From the NCBI RefSeq assembly GCF_030547545.1, contig NZ_JAUOQE010000020.1, positions 1 to 64,000 on the forward strand: a DNA stretch of 64,000 nt, read 5' to 3'. Position 1 is the stretch's first letter. Each line of letters opens with the position of its first letter. This stretch comes from Amphritea sp. 1_MG-2023. GTDB lineage: Bacteria; Pseudomonadota; Gammaproteobacteria; Pseudomonadales; Balneatricaceae. A model generated the notes under the pieces. It worked only from the letters and a program-made list of their open reading frames with translations, searched no databases and was not told the origin of the DNA. Shown here in pieces: positions 1 through 10,406 of the stretch. Made by a program: the position numbers and the translations under genes.

Positions 1-97
1 CAGCTTGAAAAGGTCCAGACATTTCGCTGCACTGGCTTTCGCGTATCTGGCCATTCTAATGTCCGCAGAGAATATAAAGGATTTATTCGCACCTTCC
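1..97. mobile_element. IS5-like non-autonomous element, copy A (cut by window edge)
   Basis: The right-hand part of a miniature element. Bases 1-97 match the last 97 bases of copy C (4139-4235) with roughly ten differences, and end in the terminal repeat CTTATTCGCACCTTCC-like sequence (here with ATTTATTCGC). The base run after the end is TTAG (98-101), which fits the YTAR target duplicated by IS5-group elements. The left end is outside the window. A short open frame across it is an accident of the repeat and not a gene. Confidence 0.7.
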
Positions 98-198
98 TTA
101 GTCTGCATCGACATCGGCGACCTTATACCCGAAATGATAGAGCGTCATGGTAAAAAATTGACGAACAACACCACCCATGAACAACGATCATAAATCAA

Positions 199-211
199 TG
201 AAGTAATATCA
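199..211. promoter_or_regulatory. Near-match MetR box upstream of mesX
   Basis: TGAAGTAATATCA matches the MetR consensus TGAA-N5-TTCA at 7 of 8 fixed positions. It shares the longer context AATCAATGAA with the perfect MetR box in front of metR at 2917-2929. It lies 225 bp upstream of the mesX start, with element B inserted in between, and a TATAAA sequence at 235-240 could be the -10 of a promoter it activates. Function is inferred from motif and context only. Confidence 0.4.
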
Positions 212-291
212 ATTTTTTTCATGCAACGAACCCCGTATAAAACACTTTCTGCTTTTAACTTTAAACAATATTGCAGTTGGTTCTTAACTAA

Positions 292-359
292 GGAAGGTGC
301 GAATAAGTCCGTTATGTTCTCTGTAAGCCAGAGGCGTAATTGACTTATTCACACCTTCC
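292..359. mobile_element. 68-bp IS5-like mini-element, copy B
   Basis: Both ends are terminal inverted repeats of the type GGAAGGTGCGAATAAGTC, and the element is flanked by a perfect CTAA duplication (288-291 and 360-363), the YTAR target of the IS5 group. Its reverse complement equals the outer parts of copy C: C bases 3973-4015 joined to 4211-4235, i.e. C minus 195 bp, with the join at a CAGAGAA direct repeat. It carries no gene and lies between the putative mesX control site and mesX. Confidence 0.85.
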
Positions 360-435
360 CTAAGCTTTTAGGCATAGATCCAAAAAATAGTGAAGACGAC
401 AGACTGAGAAATCAAAGAAGAAAACTGGATAGCTG

Positions 436-1416
436 ATGATCATCAACAAAGATTTTACATTTACAATTAAGAGCACTTGTCTGGATGAAAACTATCACCC
501 TTCAGACAATACGCGTATTACTACCAACTTTGCTAATTTGGCCCGAGGCCAGAGCCGCCAACAGAATTTACGCAACGCTTTAAAGATGATCGATAATCGC
601 TTTAATGCCTTAGCCAATTGGGATAATCCCAAAAGAGACCGTTATTCTGTCGAGCTTGAAATCATTTCCGTTGATTTAGATATTAATGGCAGTGGCCATA
701 CTTTCCCATCCATTGAAGTATTGAAAACGAATATTGTTGATCACAAGACTAACAAACACATTGAAGGCATTGTCGGAAATAATTTTTCCTCTTATGTAAG
801 AGACTATGACTTTAGCGTATTGTTGCGAGAGCATAATAAAGATCGAGGCGAATTTAGCATTCCCGATAATTTTGGCGAACTACATGGAAATATCTTTAAA
901 TATTTCATCAATTCGGAAATCTATCAGCAAAACTTTAAAAAGCCACCGGTTATATGCCTCAGCGTTTCAGATAACAAAATCTACCATCGGACTGACAATC
1001 AACATCCGTTATTAGGCTTTGAATATCAACCTAATGAAGCATCGCTGACGGAGCAATATTTCAAAAAAATGGGCTTACAAGTACGCTACTTTATGCCGCC
1101 AAATAGCGCTGCACCGTTGGCTCTCTTTTTCTTTGGCGATTTGCTTAATGATTACACTAATCTTGAGCTAATAAGCACCATCAGCACCATGGAAACGTTT
1201 CAAAAGATCTATCGACCTGAAATTTATAACGCCAATGCGGCTGCAGGAAATTGCTATCAACCGAATATGAAGAATCAAGATCACTCATTAACGCAAATTG
1301 TTTATGACCGAGAAGAGCGTACTCAATTGGCGAATGAGCAAGGGAAGTTTACTGAGGAGCATTTCATCAAACCGTATCAAGCTTTTCTTGAGCAATGGTC
1401 TGCTAACTTTGCTTGA
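436..1416 (+). CDS. mesX: MesX, putative oxygenase partner of methionine synthase MesD (DUF1852)
   Basis: The 326-residue product is recognised as a DUF1852 protein. Members of this family (MesX) are encoded next to MesD core methionine synthases and are needed for MesD to work in aerobic bacteria; a role as an oxygenase is proposed, not proven. No signal peptide or membrane segment is visible and the length is normal for the family. The start ATG follows an AACTGGATAGCTG leader without a strong ribosome site, and an adjacent in-frame alternative is not available. mesD follows 96 bp downstream on the same strand, so the pair is likely one transcript. Assignment is from family recognition and the mesD neighbour. 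Confidence 0.85.
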   Translation: MIINKDFTFTIKSTCLDENYHPSDNTRITTNFANLARGQSRQQNLRNALKMIDNRFNALANWDNPKRDRYSVELEIISVDLDINGSGHTFPSIEVLKTNIVDHKTNKHIEGIVGNNFSSYVRDYDFSVLLREHNKDRGEFSIPDNFGELHGNIFKYFINSEIYQQNFKKPPVICLSVSDNKIYHRTDNQHPLLGFEYQPNEASLTEQYFKKMGLQVRYFMPPNSAAPLALFFFGDLLNDYTNLELISTISTMETFQKIYRPEIYNANAAAGNCYQPNMKNQDHSLTQIVYDREERTQLANEQGKFTEEHFIKPYQAFLEQWSANFA

Positions 1417-1419
1417 TAA

Positions 1420-1471
1420 CTGAATTTTATAGCTGAACTTTATAGCTGAACGTTGTAGTTGAACGTCATAA
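1420..1471. repeat. 13-bp tandem array between mesX and mesD
   Basis: Three clear units with a 13-bp period begin 3 bp after the mesX stop: CTGAATTTTATAG, CTGAACTTTATAG, CTGAACGTTGTAG, then a diverged TTGAACGTCATAA. The last unit overlaps a hairpin AACGTC-ATAAA-GACGTT (1462-1478) just ahead of mesD. It may affect the mesX-mesD transcript, but nothing in the sequence shows this. Confidence 0.75.
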
Positions 1472-1512
1472 AGACGTTGAAACATTAAACCCACTATACG
1501 GCATCACCGATT

Positions 1513-2544
1513 ATGAAAACATTATTACCTACCTCCACGGCAGGCAGTTTACCTAAGCCGACTTGGCTAGCTCAACCGGAAACACTTTGGTCTCCTTGGA
1601 AATTACAGGGTGAGGAATTAATTGGCGGCAAACAAGATGCTTTACGTTTGTCATTACAGGATCAGCAACAAGCCGGTATTACGATTGTCAGCGATGGCGA
1701 GCAAACACGTCAACATTTTGTAACGACGTTTATTGAACACCTCAGCGGCGTTGATTTTAACAAACGCAAAACCGTTAAAATTCGTGATCGTTATGATGCC
1801 AGTGTACCAACCGTTGTCGGTCCCGTTACGCGTCAAAAGCCCGTATTTGTTGAAGATGCCAAGTTCTTACGTCAACAAACCAAACAACCCATTAAATGGG
1901 CTCTACCAGGCCCCATGACAATGATCGATACGCTGTATGATGATCATTATCACAGTCGCGAAAAATTAGCGTGGGAATTCGCCAAAATTCTTAATCAAGA
2001 AGCGAAAGAATTAGAGGCCGCGGGGGTGAATATTATCCAATTCGATGAGCCTGCTTTTAATGTGTTTTTTGACGAGGTCAATGATTGGGGTATTGCGACG
2101 CTAGAAAGAGCCATTGAAGGGCTTAAGTGTGAAACCGCTGTTCATATTTGTTACGGCTATGGCATTAAAGCCAATACCGATTGGAAAAAAACCTTGGGGT
2201 CTGAGTGGCGTCAATACGAACAAGTATTCCCTAAACTGCAAAAATCTAATATCGATATTATCTCACTAGAGTGTCATAACTCTCATGTGCCAATCGAACT
2301 ACTGGAACTGATTCGCGGTAAAAAAGTGATGGTAGGAGCTATTGATGTGGCAACAGATAGCATTGAAACACCTGAGGAAGTCGCCGATACACTACGAGAA
2401 GCACTCAAATATGTCGATGCCGACAAGCTCTACCCTTGTACCAACTGTGGTATGACGCCTTTATCTCGTCATGTCGCAAGGGCTAAATTAGATGCCTTAA
2501 ATGCTGGGACAGAAATCATCCGAGCAGAACTCGCCAGCCGGTAA
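1513..2544 (+). CDS. mesD: MesD, folate-independent core methionine synthase
   Basis: The 343-residue protein corresponds to only the C-terminal catalytic half of cobalamin-independent methionine synthase MetE; the N-terminal folate-binding half is absent by family design, not by truncation. The N-terminus has the homocysteine-site signature STAGSLPKP, and the zinc ligands are in place: His and Cys of VHICYG near residue 212, Glu of SLECHNS near 253 and Cys of PCTNCGM near 317. It should methylate homocysteine to methionine in the cytoplasm; the physiological methyl donor of the MesD branch is not settled. Linkage to mesX (DUF1852) places it in MesD rather than the archaeal MesA or other core families. 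Confidence 0.88.
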   Translation: MKTLLPTSTAGSLPKPTWLAQPETLWSPWKLQGEELIGGKQDALRLSLQDQQQAGITIVSDGEQTRQHFVTTFIEHLSGVDFNKRKTVKIRDRYDASVPTVVGPVTRQKPVFVEDAKFLRQQTKQPIKWALPGPMTMIDTLYDDHYHSREKLAWEFAKILNQEAKELEAAGVNIIQFDEPAFNVFFDEVNDWGIATLERAIEGLKCETAVHICYGYGIKANTDWKKTLGSEWRQYEQVFPKLQKSNIDIISLECHNSHVPIELLELIRGKKVMVGAIDVATDSIETPEEVADTLREALKYVDADKLYPCTNCGMTPLSRHVARAKLDALNAGTEIIRAELASR

Positions 2545-2916
2545 CCAGCCCGTCGTGTGACAGAGTCACGTTGAGCCGGTTTACTGTTTAACTGGGACGT
2601 ATTGACGTTAACTCATGGTTAAACGGCTAACGCTGAACTCAAGGCAAAAAAGATAACGAGGGCATACCATTTACGCTTCACCACCATGAACGTGAATGGA
2701 GCCCCTTCAGCGAGTGGAACACTCAATAACCAGCATATCCCTTCAGCACAATAACAACGACTGTGTTGATGGCGATTTAAATGAATGACTCTCGCTCACG
2801 TCATCAGCAAATCGCTAGTAACCAGAATCACCTACCGTCATGATCATTAACGCCTTTGCTGTTAATGATCAACCGACTTATTTGATGAATTAAAATGATA
2901 CAATTTCGCCAATCAA
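2545..2916. other. Intergenic region mesD-metR
   Basis: No convincing gene is present. A short GTGAC-AGA-GTCAC hairpin follows mesD without a T-run. Near the end, TACAAT at 2899-2904 is a good -10 for metR; the best -35 candidate (GACTTA, 2875-2880) is weak. Confidence 0.5.
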
Positions 2917-2929
2917 TGAATTTAGTTCA
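2917..2929. promoter_or_regulatory. MetR box in the metR promoter
   Basis: TGAATTTAGTTCA is a perfect match to the MetR operator consensus TGAA-N5-TTCA. It lies 24 bp before the metR start codon and about 13 bp downstream of the -10 candidate TACAAT, a position that fits negative autoregulation. Direct match to a known consensus; the regulatory effect is inferred. Confidence 0.7.
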
Positions 2930-2952
2930 TCGTTAAGGCTAGGAGTTATCAG

Positions 2953-3861
2953 GTGTTAGAGAGAATCCATTTAGAAATACTCAATGCAATAAAAGAACAT
3001 GGAACCCTAACTAAAGCGGCTGATTCATTACACTTATCCCAATCGGCATTAAGTCACAGTATCAAAAAACTCGAAGGCCAAGTGGCGACGCCGATCTGGA
3101 AAAAAGAGGGTCGAAACCTACGCCTTACTACTGCAGGAGAGCGCATTCAAGCGTTAGCGAATAGAGTATTACCGCAGTTTTTACACACAGAGTTATTACT
3201 CAATCAAATTGCAAAAGGTGAAGTGGGGGCGCTACGCATTGGCATGGAGTGCCATCCTTGCTATCAATGGCTACTGAAAGTCATTCAGCCTTATCTCGCG
3301 CAGTGGCCAGACATCGATATGGATGTGAAGCAGGAGTTTCAGTTTGGGGCTTTAGGTGCATTACTTAGCTACGAAATAGATGTACTGATCACACCAGACC
3401 CACTATTTAAGCCCAATATAGACTACATTCCTGTTTTTGATTATGAGCATCGCCTCGTCGTTTCTGCCGCGCATAAACTGGCAAAGCAAGACTTTGTCTT
3501 ACCCGAACAGCTAAGCGAAGAGGTGCTGTTCAGCTACCCTGTAGAGCCGCTAAGGCTGGATATTTTTAGTCAATTTCTTAATCCAGCAAAGTGTTCGGTT
3601 AAGAAACACAAAACCATTGAAACCACTGAGATCATGTTACAGATGGTGACCGCGGGTCGAGGTGTTTGTGCCCTACCGGGCTGGCTAGTCGATGAATATT
3701 CGAAATCAATGCCTATCAAGAGCATTCGTTTTGGCGAGCAAGGGATTGGTAAACAGATCTTTATCGGTATTCGCAAGAACGAACAACATATTGATTACTT
3801 GCAGGGTTTCATCGCGCAAGCGAAAAAACAAAATGCTCAATTAGCTCAGCCTTTAGCGTAG
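2953..3861 (+). CDS. metR: LysR-family transcriptional regulator, MetR type
   Basis: The 302-residue product has an N-terminal LysR helix-turn-helix (residues about 1-60, with TKAADSLHLSQSALSHSI) followed by an effector-binding domain. The segment GMECHPCYQWL near residue 97 is typical of MetR, the homocysteine-responsive activator of methionine genes. The GTG start at 2953 is preceded by AGGAG with 7-base spacing. A MetR box sits in its own promoter and a near-match lies upstream of mesX, so control of the neighbouring mesX-mesD cassette and of itself is the simplest reading. The precise regulon is inferred. Confidence 0.82.
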   Translation: MLERIHLEILNAIKEHGTLTKAADSLHLSQSALSHSIKKLEGQVATPIWKKEGRNLRLTTAGERIQALANRVLPQFLHTELLLNQIAKGEVGALRIGMECHPCYQWLLKVIQPYLAQWPDIDMDVKQEFQFGALGALLSYEIDVLITPDPLFKPNIDYIPVFDYEHRLVVSAAHKLAKQDFVLPEQLSEEVLFSYPVEPLRLDIFSQFLNPAKCSVKKHKTIETTEIMLQMVTAGRGVCALPGWLVDEYSKSMPIKSIRFGEQGIGKQIFIGIRKNEQHIDYLQGFIAQAKKQNAQLAQPLA

Positions 3862-3972
3862 CCACCGCCGACAGCGACATAGCGCTTTCTATCGTACTTT
3901 CAATTGGCCGCTTTCAATGGCGCTTGAGATTATTCATATAAACACACATAAGAGGCCCACGAGTCGAGTTAA

Positions 3973-4235
3973 GGAAGGTGCGAATAAGTCAATTACGCCT
4001 CTGGCTTACAGAGAAGCTGGAGATCAAGGCAACCGTTACAGGCATACTGGTTGTACGTCGAAAAATGTTAACGCTGAGATCCTGCTTCTCTGAAAGCCCC
4101 GAAGGGCGGATATTAGAGTGGTCATCTACTTTGTCAGCCAGCTTGAAAAGGTCCAGACATTTAGCTGCACTGGCTTTCGCGTATCTGGCCATTCAAATCT
4201 TCGCAGAGAACACAACGGACTTATTCGCACCTTCC
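3973..4235. mobile_element. 263-bp IS5-like non-autonomous element, copy C
   Basis: Terminal inverted repeats GGAAGGTGCGAATAAGTC (left) and its complement (right) bound a 263-bp element; flanks TTAA (3969-3972) and CTAA (4236-4239) fit a YTAR duplication with one mismatch. The ends and target look like the IS5 group. The internal open frame does not resemble a transposase I recognise, so the element would need an enzyme supplied from elsewhere. CAGAGAA occurs twice inside (4009-4015, 4204-4210), the points where copy B was shortened. It sits downstream of metR. Confidence 0.85.
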
Positions 4236-4322
4236 CTAAACGGTGACGAGCAACTAACATCAGAGTACCCAGCATTCTGACAGAAAAATATTATTGCAGC
4301 TTGAGCTTGATAAGCGACGCAT

Positions 4323-4357
4323 AAAAAAGCCCGAATAGTACTATTCGGGCTTTCCTT
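4323..4357 (-). terminator. Rho-independent terminator of groEL
   Basis: A perfect palindrome GCCCGAATAGTACTATTCGGGC (4329-4350), followed on the minus strand by TTTTTTAT, lies about 45 bp past the groEL stop codon. The other side reads TTTCCTTT, so weak bidirectional activity is possible. Confidence 0.88.
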
Positions 4358-4395
4358 TATGCGGTGTTAGGGTCACACCAATAGAGTTAACACTC

Positions 4396-6075
<1,680 letters not shown>

Positions 6076-6106
6076 TCAATTAGAAATTCTTACCGAAAGC
6101 TTTAAC

Positions 6107-6400
6107 TCAGCTTTCCAGTACACCGTAAATATCGCTTTCGTTCATGATCAGTAGCTCTTCACCATCAACTTTAACAGTGTTAGAACCTGCATACTGACCA
6201 AACAGTACAGTGTCGCCAACCTTAACATCCAGCGCTTGAATCTCGCCGGTACTGGTAAGACGACCAGTCCCTACAGCCAGAACTTCACCTTGGTTAGGTT
6301 TTTCAGCAGCTGAACCTGGCAGTACAATACCGCTGGCAGTAGTTGCTTCTTCTTCTTTACGGCGGACAACGACACGGTCGTGAAGCGGACGAATTTTCAT
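6107..6400 (-). CDS. groES: Co-chaperonin GroES (Hsp10)
   Basis: The 97-residue product is a full-length GroES, the heptameric lid for the GroEL chamber. It opens with [12 protein letters not shown] and contains the mobile-loop region ([16 protein letters not shown]) that contacts GroEL, then the GEVLAVG core. AGGAGAG stands just upstream of the ATG. It is the first gene of the groES-groEL operon and is preceded by a sigma-32 promoter. Confidence 0.99.
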   Translation of the reverse strand: MKIRPLHDRVVVRRKEEEATTASGIVLPGSAAEKPNQGEVLAVGTGRLTSTGEIQALDVKVGDTVLFGQYAGSNTVKVDGEELLIMNESDIYGVLES

Positions 6401-6496
6401 TGAATCTCTCTCCTGATCCGTTGATCAAAAAAAGTCAGTTTTGTTTTATAAAGTGCAGCAACAAAGCGTTACTACAAATCCTTGGATGACACTCTA

Positions 6497-6523
6497 AGTG
6501 GGGGCGTCAAAAGACATTTCAAC
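6497..6523 (-). promoter_or_regulatory. Sigma-32 heat-shock promoter of groESL
   Basis: Read on the minus strand, GTTGAAA (-35, 6523-6517) is followed by a 13-base spacer and CCCCACT (-10, 6503-6497), matching the RpoH consensus CTTGAAA-N13-CCCCATNT with only two deviations. It lies about 97 bp upstream of the groES ATG. No CIRCE-type repeat is visible, so RpoH rather than HrcA control is indicated. Confidence 0.85.
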
Positions 6524-6542
6524 ACCCAGCGTAAAAATATTT

Positions 6543-7025
6543 TTAGTCTTCGCGACGAAAATCTCCATCGATTATGTCGCCCGACTTTTCACGACCCCGA
6601 TGCGCTGAAGAATACTGCTCATGATGAAGAGAATCTTCAAACTCAGAGCCCTGTTGCTGCTTAGACATCGCCACTAACGTTACACGGCTCATCACAAATC
6701 GGCTCAGCCATTGACGCGTATAGGGAATCAAGCAGAGAAAACCAATAACATCGGTGACGAAGCCAGGAGTCAATAACAGCGCGCCACCCACAGCAAGTAC
6801 AATTCCCTCAACCATCTCGTTGCCAGGAATTTGCCCTGAATTCATGCGTTGCTGTGCCCGAGCGAGAGTGGATAAGCCTTGATAACGCAGCATATTGACG
6901 CCGATAAAAGCAGACAACAGCACTAAACCAACCGTGTACCAAGCACCTATCGCCTGACCCACATTGATCAGCACCGTGATCTCAATCACCGGAATGATGA
7001 TAAAAAGTAATAGAAGAAAGCGCAT
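6543..7025 (-). CDS. fxsA: FxsA family membrane protein
   Basis: The 160-residue protein has the FxsA layout: an N-terminal hydrophobic helix (MRFLLLLFIIIPVIEI), a second helix near residues 30-47, and the GALLLTPGFVTDVIGF segment near residues 80-100, then a hydrophilic charged tail. FxsA is an inner-membrane protein known for suppressing phage T7 exclusion by F plasmids; its normal role is unclear. It lies immediately upstream of groES on the same strand, a common arrangement, and the groES heat-shock promoter sits just past its 3' end. Confidence 0.9.
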   Translation of the reverse strand: MRFLLLLFIIIPVIEITVLINVGQAIGAWYTVGLVLLSAFIGVNMLRYQGLSTLARAQQRMNSGQIPGNEMVEGIVLAVGGALLLTPGFVTDVIGFLCLIPYTRQWLSRFVMSRVTLVAMSKQQQGSEFEDSLHHEQYSSAHRGREKSGDIIDGDFRRED

Positions 7026-7509
7026 AAAGCTCCAATTCTGTCTCTAAAAAGGTAAAGTGGCTTACACGCGAGTTGTACGCAGACCTCACATTGAACCAAT
7101 GTGACCCTCTAAACAGCCACAAGCTATTAAAAACAACCCCGACGAGCATTTATGTTAAGCGCGCTAAGGCCGTCAGAAAAAATCCTGAACATTCAATATA
7201 GTTAGGGACTCTTGCGGTTTTTTCAACCCTGCCAAAATTGATCGCATTTGCAGCATTACGACTAAAAAACTATACAAATCCCCCTAAATAGGCATGTGCT
7301 TTTACACTTAAAAATCATATGGTTATGATATGCCTTACAAAAAACAAACACACAAGCTATTGTTTAATAAGGATTTTTAATAAAAATTAGTTCAATGAGT
7401 AGACTTTTTTGCAGAAGCGTTATAAGTTCTTAACCAAGCATTTTGCATCGCACAAAAGCAGCTATAATAAAAACGAAAATAAAATGTAGAAGATAAGGTA
7501 GTCAAACTG
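7026..7509. other. Intergenic region fxsA-SDR with a palindrome and a promoter
   Basis: This AT-rich gap separates divergent genes. A perfect 19-bp inverted repeat TCACATTG-AAC-CAATGTGA (7086-7104) stands 61 bp upstream of fxsA and could be an operator or short hairpin. A TATAAT -10 (7463-7468) with a weak TTTTGC -35 (7441-7446) is a likely promoter for the SDR gene. No gene is supported. Confidence 0.5.
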
Positions 7510-8271
7510 ATGGAACTGAAAGATAAAGTAATCGTTATTACTGGCGGCGGCCGTGGCCTAGGTCGTGCAATGGCACTCGAACTTGCCGCAAAAGGCGCGA
7601 AACTGGCCCTCGCAGATCTTGATCAGGAAGGTCTTGATGAAACTATTGGTCTATGCATGGAGTTCGGTGTAGAAGCGCGAGGTTACATCGCTAACGTCTC
7701 TGATGAAGACTCCGTGGTTAAACTGTTCAACGATGTCGTCGCCGACTTTGGTGCGCTGAATGGACTGGTTAACAATGCCGGCATCACTCGCGATGGTCTG
7801 TTTATCAAGGTTAAAGAAGGTAAAGTTGTTAGCAAGATGAGCTTGGACAACTGGAACCTCGTTATGGATGTTAACCTGACAGGTACATTCCTATGTGGTC
7901 GTGAAGCCGCAATTAAGATGATTGAGCTGGGTAATCAAGGCTGCATCATCAATATCTCTTCGATCTCACGTAACGGCAACATGGGTCAAACCAACTATAC
8001 GGCCACCAAAGCGGGTGTTCAGGCAATGGCTGTCACTTGGGCCAAAGAACTCGCGCGTTACGGTATTCGTGCCGCCTCTATTGCACCAGGCTTCATTGGT
8101 ACCGAAATGGTGCTGAGTATGAAACCGGAAGCGCTGGAAAAAGTTGAAGCGATGATCCCTGCGAAACGTCTGGGTAAGCCACAAGAGATCGCCAATACAG
8201 TCGCCTTTATCCTCGAAAACGACTATGTAAACGGTCGTTGCATCGAAGTCGATGGCGCACTGCGTCTCTAA
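7510..8271 (+). CDS. SDR family oxidoreductase (FabG-like)
   Basis: The 253-residue product is a classical short-chain dehydrogenase: the cofactor motif TGGGRGLGR near residue 11, the NNAG motif near 87, and the catalytic Ser-Tyr-Lys triad in NISSISRNG and YTATKAG (about residues 147-166). It ends in a normal EVDGALRL segment. An insertion VKEGKVVSK between NNAG and the active site is typical of one FabG/PhaB-like subgroup. It should reduce or oxidise a keto/hydroxy substrate with NAD(P)H, but the substrate cannot be read from sequence. It is a single-gene unit with its own promoter and terminator. Confidence 0.9.
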   Translation: MELKDKVIVITGGGRGLGRAMALELAAKGAKLALADLDQEGLDETIGLCMEFGVEARGYIANVSDEDSVVKLFNDVVADFGALNGLVNNAGITRDGLFIKVKEGKVVSKMSLDNWNLVMDVNLTGTFLCGREAAIKMIELGNQGCIINISSISRNGNMGQTNYTATKAGVQAMAVTWAKELARYGIRAASIAPGFIGTEMVLSMKPEALEKVEAMIPAKRLGKPQEIANTVAFILENDYVNGRCIEVDGALRL

Positions 8272-8294
8272 TATCTAGAGATTCTGTGTTAATA

Positions 8295-8322
8295 AAAGCC
8301 AGCAGTATTGCTGGCTTTTTGT
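8295..8322 (+). terminator. Rho-independent terminator of the SDR gene
   Basis: AAAGCCAGCA-GTAT-TGCTGGCTTT followed by TTGTTTT lies 23 bp past the stop codon at 8271. Stem, loop and T-rich tail are all clear. Confidence 0.9.
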
Positions 8323-8447
8323 TTTATTGCGCTCGAGTGAGGTCGCTCAGACCTTAAATGATGGGAGTCAAAGCAAACTTTTAACAAAAGCCTTCATGCC
8401 CTGTAAGCTGTCATACCCACAGCCTTAGATATCAGTAGAGATCAACC

Positions 8448-9302
8448 ATGACAATATACAAATCATCCGACGGTGAGCACGCAGTCAAACAATGCTATAA
8501 CGAAGTGCTGACACTCTGGCCGGTTGCTGTTGAGTCGCTAACCTTGCCAACCCACCACGGGGACACCCATGTGTTGGCCTGTGGTGACGCTACACTGCCG
8601 CCGCTATTACTCATGCATGGTGCGATGTCTAACGCCACCGCTTGGTTACATAATATCGAGGAATGGTCGAAGCATTTTCGCCTCTATGCAATCGATATGA
8701 TTGGCGAGCCGGGCTTAAGCGCAGCAGTACGCCTACCGATGGATAGCGATGCCTACGCTTTATGGTTAGATGAGGTAATGCAAGGGTTATCATTGTCTAA
8801 TGTTGCCATCGTGGGTGAATCACTCGGCGGCTGGCTGGCATTGGATTACGCTAATCGCCGACCAGAAAACGTCAATCGACTCGCCCTGTTAGTACCCGGC
8901 GGTGTTGGCCCACAACGGAAATTTCTTCTCAAAGCCCTACCACTGATGTTGCTGGGTAAATGGGGTAAACGCAAAGTGCATGAGATGATCTTCGGCCCTG
9001 AAGAGAAAAACCCATCGGCGATAGATCTGAAATTTCAGCAGTTTTTTACGCTGATCAGCCAACATGTTATCCCCCGACTGGATAAACTACCGATCTTCAG
9101 CGATCAAACTCTACAAACCATCAAAGCCCCGACGCTGGCCATCGTTGCGGGTAAAGACGTACTACTCGACGCTAAAGCGACTCAAGCACGCTTGGAAGCA
9201 AACCTTGCCGATATCAAGGTTATTTATCAAGCGAATGCACGCCATTTAATTCGCGATCGCAGTGATATTTTAACCTTCCTGATGAAGCACAACCACGACT
9301 GA
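8448..9302 (+). CDS. Alpha/beta-fold hydrolase
   Basis: The 284-residue protein has the hydrolase fold marks: the oxyanion segment LLMHGAM near residue 55, the nucleophile elbow GESLGG (Ser near 125), and acid and base candidates in AGKDVLLD (near 238) and ARHLIRD (near 263). No signal peptide is present, so it acts in the cytoplasm. The substrate is unknown; many relatives are esterases or C-C hydrolases. It stands alone, convergent with the adenine deaminase gene, the stops being about 20 bp apart. Confidence 0.85.
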   Translation: MTIYKSSDGEHAVKQCYNEVLTLWPVAVESLTLPTHHGDTHVLACGDATLPPLLLMHGAMSNATAWLHNIEEWSKHFRLYAIDMIGEPGLSAAVRLPMDSDAYALWLDEVMQGLSLSNVAIVGESLGGWLALDYANRRPENVNRLALLVPGGVGPQRKFLLKALPLMLLGKWGKRKVHEMIFGPEEKNPSAIDLKFQQFFTLISQHVIPRLDKLPIFSDQTLQTIKAPTLAIVAGKDVLLDAKATQARLEANLADIKVIYQANARHLIRDRSDILTFLMKHNHD

Positions 9303-9322
9303 AATAGTCATATAGTGGTGCG

Positions 9323-10342
<1,020 letters not shown>

Positions 10343-10406
10343 CTAAAAAATAGCCACTTCAGTGCCCCGTGATGGCCCCTGAAACGATCATTTTAATATA
10401 CCCACT

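Noticed and set aside
5-193. 62-codon frame at the window start
   Set aside because: It lies mostly inside mini-element A, and its first half repeats in copy C; no ribosome site or family match.
1513-2544. mesD as a broken metE
   Set aside because: All zinc ligands and the N-terminal STAGSLP motif are intact, and the linked DUF1852 gene identifies the naturally short MesD family.
3978-4280. 100-codon frame across mini-element C
   Set aside because: It reads through both inverted repeats and into flanking DNA, and does not resemble a transposase.
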